In this document: positions 23,139-28,764 of the stretch, piece by piece
Layout: every line of letters starts with the position of its first letter
Position numbering within the stretch: position 1 is the stretch's first letter
Origin: an uncultured Eubacteriales bacterium
Lineage (GTDB): Bacteria > Bacillota > Clostridia > Christensenellales > Aristaeellaceae
Assembly: GCA_900540045.1 (NCBI GenBank)
Contig: UQEF01000001.1
Coordinates: 1 to 64,000 of the forward strand
Length of the DNA stretch: 64,000 nucleotides
Direction: 5' to 3'
The notes under the pieces: model-generated
Told to the model about the DNA's origin: nothing
Database searches by the model: none
What the model saw: the letters and a program-made list of their open reading frames with translations, nothing else
Position numbers and translations under genes: made by a program

Positions 23139-24076
23139 AGAATAATATCAGCAGTAGGATTCGCGGCGCTATGTACGGCGTAGCAGTAGGGGATGCGCTC
23201 GGCGCTCCCCTTGAGTTTATGGACGCAACCCGCATCCAGATGCAGCACGGAACCGTCCGGGACATGATCGGAGGCGGCTGGCTCGGTGTTCGTCCCGGAG
23301 AGTTCACCGACGACACGCAGATGACGCTCGCAGTTGCGCACGGCATCGTGGAAGAAGCTGGAGACCCCATCGAGGCAATCGGCAGGCATTTTGTCAAGTG
23401 GGCCAACAGCGGCCCGAAGGATGTCGGCGCCACCTGCGCAAGCTCCATCCATCGCGCCATGCACATTGCGAAGGATCCCGCCGCTCCCAGCAAAGACGAC
23501 TGGTTCAATGCTGCAGCAGCCACGCACACACTCATGCACGGCAGATCAGCAGGAAACGGCTCGCTCATGCGCACGGCCTACGTTGGTCTCTATTACCGCG
23601 ATCAAGATGAGGCCGTAGAAAAGGCAAGGCAGATATCCAAGATGACCCACTACGACGACGATACCGCCATGGATTGCGCTGCGTATAGCGCTATTCTGAA
23701 CAGGATTGTTCGTGAGGACGACATCCACAGCCGTCGACTGCTCATCGTTGCTCTCGCTTGCAGTTACGATTTTTGCAAAAACCGCTACTTGTATGAGCTG
23801 CTTTCCTGTCCGGGCTACACCCCCAGACCGACCGGCTATGTCGTGGACAGCTTTGCAGCAGCTCTTCACTGCATCTTCACTACGGACAGTTTCGAGGAAG
23901 CCGTCGTCAAGGCTGTCAATCTCGGCGGCGATGCCGACACCATCGGCGCAATCACAGGCGGCCTCGCCGGAGCGCTCTACGGTTATGAAGCCATCCCGGA
24001 GCGTTGGACGAAATGCCTCGACCCGAATGACTGCGCAGAGCTGGACGCGCTTTGCGAGGTTGCCGCTCTGCGGTGA
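23135..24076 (+). CDS. ADP-ribosylglycohydrolase (DraG-like)
   Basis: A 313-residue enzyme of the ADP-ribosylglycohydrolase family, which removes ADP-ribose from proteins or nucleic acids using two divalent metals. Motifs are complete: AMYGVAVGDALGAPLEF at the N-terminus, EFTDDTQMTLA (first metal acids), and GGDADTIGAITGGLAGALYG near the C-terminus (second metal acids). The fold is all-helical. AAGGAGG precedes ATG 23135. It sits among small prophage early genes. A phage-borne copy could reverse ADP-ribosylation by host toxins or defence ADP-ribosyltransferases; that use is inference, the enzymatic family is secure. Confidence 0.92.
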   Translation: MKNNISSRIRGAMYGVAVGDALGAPLEFMDATRIQMQHGTVRDMIGGGWLGVRPGEFTDDTQMTLAVAHGIVEEAGDPIEAIGRHFVKWANSGPKDVGATCASSIHRAMHIAKDPAAPSKDDWFNAAAATHTLMHGRSAGNGSLMRTAYVGLYYRDQDEAVEKARQISKMTHYDDDTAMDCAAYSAILNRIVREDDIHSRRLLIVALACSYDFCKNRYLYELLSCPGYTPRPTGYVVDSFAAALHCIFTTDSFEEAVVKAVNLGGDADTIGAITGGLAGALYGYEAIPERWTKCLDPNDCAELDALCEVAALR

Positions 24077-24089
24077 AGGGAGAAGCTCG

Positions 24090-24326
24090 ATGAAGGTATA
24101 TCGTTACTACACCCCATACCGCCCACCGGCTCCCGGAGCAGTACCGAGCGGATTCGTTGATGCGCAGGTCTGGGGCAGCAGGCCATTCATCCCGGAAATC
24201 AACCATACCGCGTGGGGAACGGTCGATTACGCGCAGCCCCTCACGCAGAAGCAGATGGCCGATTACGAGCTACTTCCGGCCAACATTCAGCAGCAGCCGG
24301 TCGAGGTGCCGGAGGTACGCCGATGA
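24090..24326 (+). CDS. Hypothetical phage protein
   Basis: A 78-residue protein beginning MKVYRYYTPYRPPAPGAVP, rich in Tyr and Pro, with a YAQPLTQKQMADYELLPA segment near the end. GGGAGAAG precedes the ATG. It lies 13 bp after the glycohydrolase and overlaps the next gene by 4 bp. It looks like a conserved small protein of gut Clostridia phages; function unknown. Confidence 0.65.
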   Translation: MKVYRYYTPYRPPAPGAVPSGFVDAQVWGSRPFIPEINHTAWGTVDYAQPLTQKQMADYELLPANIQQQPVEVPEVRR

Positions 24327-24658
24327 AGCTATGGTATATCAAGCCGGAGCTGCGAGAGGCCCAGCGGGAAGCCGAAGAGATCGTCACTCGCTACAACAAG
24401 GAAATTCCGTGTTACATCCGGGGAGACGTGAAAATCAGAATGGCATGGCGCGTAGACACCCGCACCCGCGAAGCCATCCCGCTGGAAGACTGGAAGCAAT
24501 ATGGGGAAGCGGCTCTTCCGGCATACATCCCCGAAGCGGAGCTGCTGGTCAACGGAGAGGTCGTCATGCGCGACCTTCTCGACCTCATTCTCATCGACAT
24601 CAACCGTCTGGAAATAAAAGCGATACTGCAATCGCGGAAGGAGGAAACGCCAGCATGA
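24323..24658 (+). CDS. Hypothetical phage protein
   Basis: A 111-residue protein: WYIKPELREAQREAEEIVTRYNKEIPCYIRGDVKIRMAWRVD, then LEDWKQYGEAALP and a hydrophobic helix LLDLILIDINRLEIKAILQSRK. It starts by ATGA overlap and ends overlapping the next gene. It seems soluble and mixed alpha/beta. I do not recognise the family. Confidence 0.65.
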   Translation: MKLWYIKPELREAQREAEEIVTRYNKEIPCYIRGDVKIRMAWRVDTRTREAIPLEDWKQYGEAALPAYIPEAELLVNGEVVMRDLLDLILIDINRLEIKAILQSRKEETPA

Positions 24659-24843
24659 TTTATATTCGCCTCACCGAAGCGCAGAAAGCCCAACATCCGT
24701 CGATACATTGCACCGGCAGCGTCCCAGGTATGAAGAAGCTCAGCATCTGGGGCAAGAACTACCGGTGCGTCAGATGTGGGCAGTATATCTACAACCTATC
24801 CATCTACATTGGCTCGTACCGAGCTTGCCGTCGCTGGTTGTAG
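24655..24843 (+). CDS. Small zinc-finger-like protein
   Basis: A 62-residue protein starting MIYIRLTEAQKAQHPSIHC. CVRCGQYIYNLSIYIGSYRACRRWL at the end gives Cys pairs (H/C near 18-19, CxxC at ~38) that could hold one zinc ion. AAGGAGG precedes the overlapping ATG. Last gene of the P1 operon before the next promoter. Function unknown. Confidence 0.6.
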   Translation: MIYIRLTEAQKAQHPSIHCTGSVPGMKKLSIWGKNYRCVRCGQYIYNLSIYIGSYRACRRWL

Positions 24844-24856
24844 CAGCTTTCAATGC

Positions 24857-24885
24857 TTGACAATGATATTCTGAAATAGTAAAAT
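24857..24885 (+). promoter_or_regulatory. Promoter upstream of 24910 gene
   Basis: TTGACA (24857-24862), 17 bp, TAAAAT (24880-24885). It lacks the TTTAGTAT half-sites of P1 and P2, so this gene may be controlled differently. Confidence 0.65.
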
Positions 24886-24909
24886 ACACGCAGAAGGGAG
24901 CGTGGGAAG

Positions 24910-25128
24910 GTGGCAATGATTCCCCTGAAAGAGTACGCCGAAAAGCTCGGCAAGAATCCCGTCACGGCGGCGCAGAAAGCAGCTCGTGGTGGATTCAGAA
25001 CAGCCCGCAAGATCGGCTGCCAATGGTTCATCGAAGAGAGCGAACCCTATGGCGATAACCGCGTTACTCATGGCCGATATGTTGGCTATCGCCGTCCGGC
25101 CAGAAGGGAACCCCCTACAGAAGAATAG
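24910..25128 (+). CDS. Small putative DNA-binding protein
   Basis: A 72-residue basic protein. The first half, MIPLKEYAEKLGKNPVTAAQKAARGGFRTARKIGCQWFIEE, has the form of an excisionase/helix-turn-helix-17 unit with a winged hairpin. GTG 24910 or ATG 24916 could start it; GGGAAGG is upstream. It has its own promoter and a strong terminator directly after the stop, so it is a single-gene unit, as expected of a regulator. Confidence 0.7.
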   Translation: MAMIPLKEYAEKLGKNPVTAAQKAARGGFRTARKIGCQWFIEESEPYGDNRVTHGRYVGYRRPARREPPTEE

Positions 25129-25143
25129 ACCGCGATTTCGGTG

Positions 25144-25180
25144 TTCGAGAATACGTTGGTGCGTATTCTCGAATTTTTTT
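25144..25180 (+). terminator. Terminator after 24910 gene
   Basis: A 12-bp perfect stem (TTCGAGAATACG/CGTATTCTCGAA, 6-nt loop) followed by TTTTTTT. Confidence 0.92.
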
Positions 25181-25203
25181 ATAAAAAATACGAATTTTCG
25201 CTT

Positions 25204-25240
25204 TTTAACTATTGACAACACTAAAATTATTTAGTATAAT
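25204..25240 (+). promoter_or_regulatory. Prophage promoter P2 with P1-type operator
   Basis: TTGACA (25212-25217), 17 bp, TATAAT (25235-25240). Between the boxes ACTAAA and TTTAGT face each other over 4 bp, as in P1, with a weaker upstream half-site. The sequence after the -10 box (TTCAATCAAGGTCAACGAAAG) also resembles P1's leader, so the two control regions are duplicates. Confidence 0.85.
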
Positions 25241-25277
25241 TCAATCAAGGTCAACGAAAGTCAAGGAGGTCACCGGG

Positions 25278-25439
25278 ATGTTCAAGAAGATCGTAGCGGC
25301 CATCGCAGCCATCAACACGCAGGAAGATTTCAATATCGCCTGCGGCATGATCGACACCGCATTCCAGCAGGAAAAGATCAGCTGGAAAGATCACCAGCTC
25401 CTGCACTCGCTTATCAGCAAGATGCGCGTCGAAGCGTAA
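25278..25439 (+). CDS. Small hypothetical protein (P2 operon)
   Basis: A 53-residue helical protein (FKKIVAAIAAINTQEDFNIACGMIDTAFQQEKISWKDHQLLHSLISKM). AAGGAGGT precedes ATG 25278. First gene behind P2. Size and position are those of phage accessory or anti-defence proteins, but there is no direct evidence for a function. Confidence 0.65.
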   Translation: MFKKIVAAIAAINTQEDFNIACGMIDTAFQQEKISWKDHQLLHSLISKMRVEA

Positions 25440-25462
25440 CCATCACGAAGGAGGAAGCACCG

Positions 25463-25768
25463 ATGAAGTTCAACCTGAAAGAAGCCCTCGTCACCAAAGG
25501 ATTCACCCCCATCGCTGACCCGTTCGGTTGCGCCGAACCCGGCCAGATTGTCCAGAAGACTTTCGAGCGGGAAGTTGAAACCGTCTGGCACGGAACCGCG
25601 AAGGATGTTCTCACGGTCATGGTTCGATTCACCTCCGACTATGAGGCGGTCACGGTCAAGTACTTCAGGCACGTCAACACCCCGTTCAAAGTCAAGTCGC
25701 ACCGCTCCAATAAGAGAGCCTACAACGCCATCGAAGACACCATCCGTCTCCGGGGCTTCGCAATTTGA
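25463..25768 (+). CDS. Hypothetical protein (P2 operon)
   Basis: A 101-residue protein, mixed alpha/beta, with VWHGTAKDVLTVMVRFTSDYEAVTVKYFRHVNTPFKVKSHRSNKRAYNAIEDTI. AAGGAGG precedes the ATG. No membrane segment or known motif. Second gene of the P2 operon; function unknown. Confidence 0.65.
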   Translation: MKFNLKEALVTKGFTPIADPFGCAEPGQIVQKTFEREVETVWHGTAKDVLTVMVRFTSDYEAVTVKYFRHVNTPFKVKSHRSNKRAYNAIEDTIRLRGFAI

Positions 25769-25783
25769 GAAGGAGGAATCCCG

Positions 25784-26050
25784 ATGAAGAACAACAGCAG
25801 CGCCCGGAAAGGTTACAGGGTAGATATCATCCTGCCGCATCGTAACTCCTGCATCCGCTTCCACGTGAAGCGTTACGCCAACGGCCATGTCGCCTACGAC
25901 ATGGAGAAGAACGGGAAGATGGCCTATGGCCGCTTCATCCAGACCACCCGCGAAGAGATCAACAAGCTCATCGCCAATGCCGCGAAGCTGGCAGAAGCCC
26001 AGATCAAGGGCCTTGGCCTTGTGGAAACCCTCGAAGAGGTTTACGGCTGA
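25784..26050 (+). CDS. Hypothetical protein (P2 operon)
   Basis: An 88-residue basic protein: beta-rich first half (GYRVDIILPHRNSCIRFHVKRYANGHVAYDM) and a helical second half (TTREEINKLIANAAKLAEAQIKGLGLVETLEEV). AAGGAGG precedes the ATG. Third gene of the P2 operon. Family not recognised. Confidence 0.65.
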   Translation: MKNNSSARKGYRVDIILPHRNSCIRFHVKRYANGHVAYDMEKNGKMAYGRFIQTTREEINKLIANAAKLAEAQIKGLGLVETLEEVYG

Positions 26051-26065
26051 TAAGCCGTCCTGATA

Positions 26066-26087
26066 CGGGAGGCGGCAACGCCTCCCG
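26066..26087 (+). other. Intercistronic hairpin
   Basis: A 9-bp stem (CGGGAGGCG/CGCCTCCCG) with a GCAA tetraloop and no T run, between the P2 small genes and the DUF932 gene. It may stabilise mRNA ends or attenuate. Confidence 0.5.
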
Positions 26088-26136
26088 GCCTACCAACTAT
26101 CGCCCCATCAACCAAAGAAAACGGAGGTATATCACA

Positions 26137-27207
26137 ATGAAGTTTGGACGCACTCTCATGGAACTGGCTCAGGAACTCGACCGTCAGCGCAATGCGAAGC
26201 ACGACTATCTGCTCGACACCCGGAACATCATCATGGACAGCACGGAGGACGGCCAGAGCATCACCCTCCAGAATCCCCAGCAGCACATGAACACCATCCT
26301 GCGCGTGAACGACATCGCCCACCGGCAAATCGGCTCCGCACTCGGCATCCCGGCGAAGTACTACGACAAGATGCGAGCTGAGAACCCCGACTTGCTGGCA
26401 GCCAATGTGAACAGTTGGTTCAGCCACGACCCGTCCACCCGCATGGTGAGAACCCTCGACGGAACCGCTCGCGCCTTCCTCTCCGACCGCTACCGCCGCA
26501 TCGACAACTACGAGATCGCAGAGGCAGTCCTCCCGATCATCGCCGACATCAAGGACGCTCGCATCGAGAGCTGCGAGGTCACCGACGAACGCATGTACAT
26601 CAAGGTCGTCAACCCGCGTCTCGAAACGGAGGTTGTCCCCGGCGACGTGGTGCAGTCCGGCATCATCATCACCAACAGCGAAGTGGGAATGGGAAGCATG
26701 GCGGTACAGCCGCTGGTCTACCGCCTCGTCTGCTCGAACGGCATGGTCGTCAACGACGCAGCCACCCGTCGCTACCACATCGGACGCGGCAACGAAGCCG
26801 GAGAGGATTACAGCCTCTACTCCAACGCGACCCTCGCAGCAGATGACCGGGCGCTGATGCTCAAGGTGCAGGACACCGTCCGCGCAGCCGTCGATCAGAC
26901 CCGCTTCGAGAAGGTGGTCAAGATGATGCGCGACGCGAAGCAGGCGAAGATCGTCACCACAGATATTCCCCAGATGATCGAGCTGGCTTCCTCCGATTAC
27001 GGCTTCACGAAGAAGGAGGGCAGCCGCATCCTCGATCACCTTATCCGTGACGGAGAGTTCAGCCTGTACGGTCTGGCGAACGCGGTCACCCGCGCAGCGC
27101 AGGATGTAGAGAGCTACGACCGCTCCACCGAAATGGAAAGCGTCGGTTACAGCATCCTCGGCATGAGCCGCGAAAAGTGGAACCGGCTGAACGCGGTGGC
27201 GGCATGA
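26137..27207 (+). CDS. DUF932-family protein
   Basis: A 356-residue soluble protein of the DUF932 type found widely on phages, plasmids and conjugative elements. Recognisable parts are a helical LRVNDIAHRQIGSALGIPAKYYDKMRAENPDLLAANVNSWF, an RTLDGTARAFLSDRYRRIDNYEIAEAVLPII segment, and VYRLVCSNGMVVNDAATRRYHIGRG. Biochemical function is unknown for the family; a role in element replication or maintenance is usually guessed from context. GGAGGT precedes ATG 26137. The stop overlaps the next small gene. Confidence 0.82.
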   Translation: MKFGRTLMELAQELDRQRNAKHDYLLDTRNIIMDSTEDGQSITLQNPQQHMNTILRVNDIAHRQIGSALGIPAKYYDKMRAENPDLLAANVNSWFSHDPSTRMVRTLDGTARAFLSDRYRRIDNYEIAEAVLPIIADIKDARIESCEVTDERMYIKVVNPRLETEVVPGDVVQSGIIITNSEVGMGSMAVQPLVYRLVCSNGMVVNDAATRRYHIGRGNEAGEDYSLYSNATLAADDRALMLKVQDTVRAAVDQTRFEKVVKMMRDAKQAKIVTTDIPQMIELASSDYGFTKKEGSRILDHLIRDGEFSLYGLANAVTRAAQDVESYDRSTEMESVGYSILGMSREKWNRLNAVAA

Positions 27208-27383
27208 CGCTCAAGTGCAAAAGCTGCATCCACTACTACCGCACAATGGCAACGGGAGCGGGGTACAACCCCGCTCCGTACTGCCACCTCTGGGAAGACA
27301 CCGGCAGAACCCCAAACATCCTGACGCAGGAATGCTACGAAAAACGGAAGCCTCCGAAGAGGCAGAAAGGAACGAAGAAATGA
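27204..27383 (+). CDS. Small cysteine-rich protein
   Basis: A 59-residue protein with CKSCIHYY, YCHLW and ECYEKR: four or five cysteines placed to bind one zinc, then a basic tail. It starts by ATGA overlap with the DUF932 gene and ends overlapping the next. Such mini zinc proteins are common in phage early regions; role unknown. Confidence 0.65.
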   Translation: MTLKCKSCIHYYRTMATGAGYNPAPYCHLWEDTGRTPNILTQECYEKRKPPKRQKGTKK

Positions 27384-27610
27384 ACAAGCAGCGCAGAGCA
27401 ACCATCCAGAGCATCTTCGGCAAGATCGAAGAACTGAGAGACCAGATTGAGGAAGTCCAGAACGAAGAGCAGGAAGCCTATGACAACCTCCCGGAGGGGC
27501 TGCAGAACTCCGAGCGCGGCGAAGCGATGAGCGAGGCCATCGATGCCCTTGAGACGGCCTACAGCAGCATCGAGGATGCCTTGGGCAGCCTCGAAGAGGC
27601 CATGCAGTGA
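27380..27610 (+). CDS. Small acidic coiled-coil protein
   Basis: A 76-residue, very acidic, all-helical protein (IFGKIEELRDQIEEVQNEEQEAYDNLPEGLQNSERGEAM, then two more helices). It resembles a conserved small protein of Clostridia mobile elements. Its charge would suit DNA mimicry or protein-protein contact, but that is speculation. Last gene of the element. Confidence 0.7.
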   Translation: MNKQRRATIQSIFGKIEELRDQIEEVQNEEQEAYDNLPEGLQNSERGEAMSEAIDALETAYSSIEDALGSLEEAMQ

Positions 27611-27712
27611 AGTTTCAGCAGACCATCGCGGAATGAGTGGCAGTTAAACGCAGTTTAACGCCCCTCAGACTGCCTCGGAGCTTCTACCCGACCAAACTCC
27701 CATACAAACAAC

Positions 27713-27764
27713 AAAACGTCCCTGCGCGCCATTTTAGGCCGTTTTACGCAGGGACGTTTTTTAA
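27713..27764 (+). terminator. Terminator at right end of the element
   Basis: A 14-bp perfect stem (AAAACGTCCCTGCG and CGCAGGGACGTTTT) over a 20-nt loop, followed by further T. It stops element transcription before the tRNA genes. Confidence 0.85.
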
Positions 27765-27799
27765 TCCGCAAATGCGATTACCACAAAAACGACGGTTAC

Positions 27800-27817
27800 T
27801 ACCACATTTTTACCACA
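27800..27817 (+). repeat. Candidate integrase arm-type site (right)
   Basis: Same 18 bp, same orientation, as 9237-9254: two TACCACA units separated by TTTT. It lies 184 bp inside attR. Confidence 0.55.
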
Positions 27818-27957
27818 AACGGGAAATTAGAAAAACGAGAAAAACGAGAAAAAGAAGTTCACACCATTTCGGCCATGATGGACATTCAGCCTCGGAGCCC
27901 CCCTTTTCTTCTACGCGAAAAGCGTTGATTTTCAAGGCTTTTTCGATATTCTTTCAG

Positions 27958-27998
27958 AAAAAAACCAGCGGCCTGAGCAATGCTCAAGCCGCTGCTGG
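27958..27998 (-). terminator. Element-borne tRNA terminator
   Basis: Read leftward, a long stem (AGCGGCTTGAGCA with its complement, few mismatches) is followed by TTTTTTT. It begins three bases after the tRNA-Pro CCA. Because this DNA lies inside the element, integration replaced the chromosomal terminator (9050-9080) with the element's own. Confidence 0.85.
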
Positions 27999-28000
27999 AA

Positions 28001-28045
28001 TGGTCGAGGTGACAGGATTTGAACCTGCGACCTTTTGGTCCCGAA
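28001..28045 (-). repeat. attR: 45-bp tRNA-Pro 3' part
   Basis: Identical to 9088-9132. It supplies the 3' end of the functional tRNA-Pro, from the anticodon loop to CCA. Confidence 0.95.
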
Positions 28046-28077
28046 CCAAACGCGCTACCAAACTGCGCTACACCTCG
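28001..28077 (-). tRNA. tRNA-Pro(CGG)
   Basis: The full cloverleaf can be drawn on the minus strand: acceptor CGAGGTG/CACCTCG, a D-arm with GCGC, anticodon stem TTTGG/CCAAA with loop TTCGGGA (anticodon CGG), T-arm with TTCAAAT, A73 and encoded CCA. The 3' 45 bases are supplied by the integrated element, so the gene remains functional after integration. Confidence 0.96.
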
Positions 28078-28089
28078 ATAGAAAAAAGC

Positions 28090-28165
28090 TGGAGCCAATA
28101 AAGGGACTCGAACCCTTGACCTGCTGATTACGAATCAGCTGCTCTACCAACTGAGCTATATTGGC
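28090..28165 (-). tRNA. tRNA-Thr(CGT)
   Basis: Cloverleaf on the minus strand: acceptor GCCAATA/TATTGGC, D-arm GCTC/GAGC, anticodon stem GCTGA/TCAGC with loop TTCGTAA (anticodon CGT), T-loop TTCGAGT, T73 and encoded CCA. It is 12 bp upstream of tRNA-Pro in the same transcript. Confidence 0.96.
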
Positions 28166-28180
28166 GCATCAGCATTAATC

Positions 28181-28209
28181 ATTATAGCAAAGGTCGGCGC
28201 GTTTGTCCA
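28181..28209 (-). promoter_or_regulatory. tRNA operon promoter
   Basis: On the minus strand TGGACA, 17 bp and TATAAT lie just upstream of tRNA-Thr. Confidence 0.85.
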
Positions 28210-28269
28210 GCGTTTTTTTGAAAAACCCGTCAATGTCCCTGGAAACCGTTCCGCACGCCGTTTCTGCAC

Positions 28270-28298
28270 TTGACGCGCCGTGCGGCGGCGGATATAAT
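28270..28298 (+). promoter_or_regulatory. Promoter of the secDF operon
   Basis: TTGACG, 17 bp and a perfect TATAAT, 50 bp before the first gene of the group. Confidence 0.85.
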
Positions 28299-28347
28299 AC
28301 GCATATGTGTCATAGAAAATGCGCGTAGGGCAGGGGAGGGCTTGGCT

Positions 28348-28698
28348 GTGCGGAAGGCGCTTGGAGTCGCGGCGATGGTCGGGCTGTTTCTGCTGCTGCT
28401 TAGCGCGCTGGTCGTGGCTTCGCCGCAGGAAGGCGCGCTCACACGGCGCATTGAGCCGCCCACCGTGCCACCGGATGCGGCGCTCGCCGCCATGGTTTTG
28501 CCTGATGGCACTCTGGCAACACAGGCAAACAATGGCACGCAGAGCGTGCGCATGGACGTGCAGCTGGATGCGCCGCCTGCGGCTGGAGTCGTATGCCAGT
28601 TGCAAGGCCGGCGCGACGCCAATGGCCGAGTCCTCACTGCGCCACGGTATGTGCAAAGCGTGTATCAGGTGTTTCGGGCGGAGGCGGCGGGAGGATGA
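28348..28698 (+). CDS. Small exported or membrane-anchored protein
   Basis: A 116-residue protein from GTG 28348, with GGGGAGGG 7 nt upstream. One N-terminal hydrophobic segment (ALGVAAMVGLFLLLLSALVVASPQ) is a signal peptide or anchor; the rest is Ala/Pro-rich and probably extracellular, ending with YVQSVYQVFRAEAAGG. First gene of the secDF transcript. Family not recognised. The frame is open further upstream but crosses the promoter. Confidence 0.65.
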   Translation: MRKALGVAAMVGLFLLLLSALVVASPQEGALTRRIEPPTVPPDAALAAMVLPDGTLATQANNGTQSVRMDVQLDAPPAAGVVCQLQGRRDANGRVLTAPRYVQSVYQVFRAEAAGG

Positions 28699-28764
28699 TT
28701 CCGTACGCATGAAACCAAACATATGCAAAGAAAAATTTGAAAACGGAAGGATGGTTGACATACC

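Larger units (their letters stand above)
27611..27957. other. Non-coding right end of the element
   Basis: It holds a terminator (27713-27764), an integrase arm-type repeat (27800-27817) with an extra TACCACA copy at about 27779, and AT-rich DNA. I see no gene. Confidence 0.6.
9088..28045. mobile_element. Prophage-like integrated element (18.9 kb) in tRNA-Pro
   Basis: Bounded by the 45-bp direct repeat, with a tyrosine integrase next to attL. Contents in order: leftward integrase and two accessory genes; divergent XRE regulators; a rightward early region with a truncated AAA ATPase and ParB-like proteins; a complete DGR; endolysin and holin; then about fifteen small genes and a DUF932 protein. 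No terminase, portal, protease, capsid, tail-tube or tape-measure gene is visible, so this cannot make virions alone. Two junctions (near 15783 and 16555) look like deletions. It could be a defective prophage, a satellite that borrows a helper's particles, or an assembly collapse. Confidence 0.92.
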
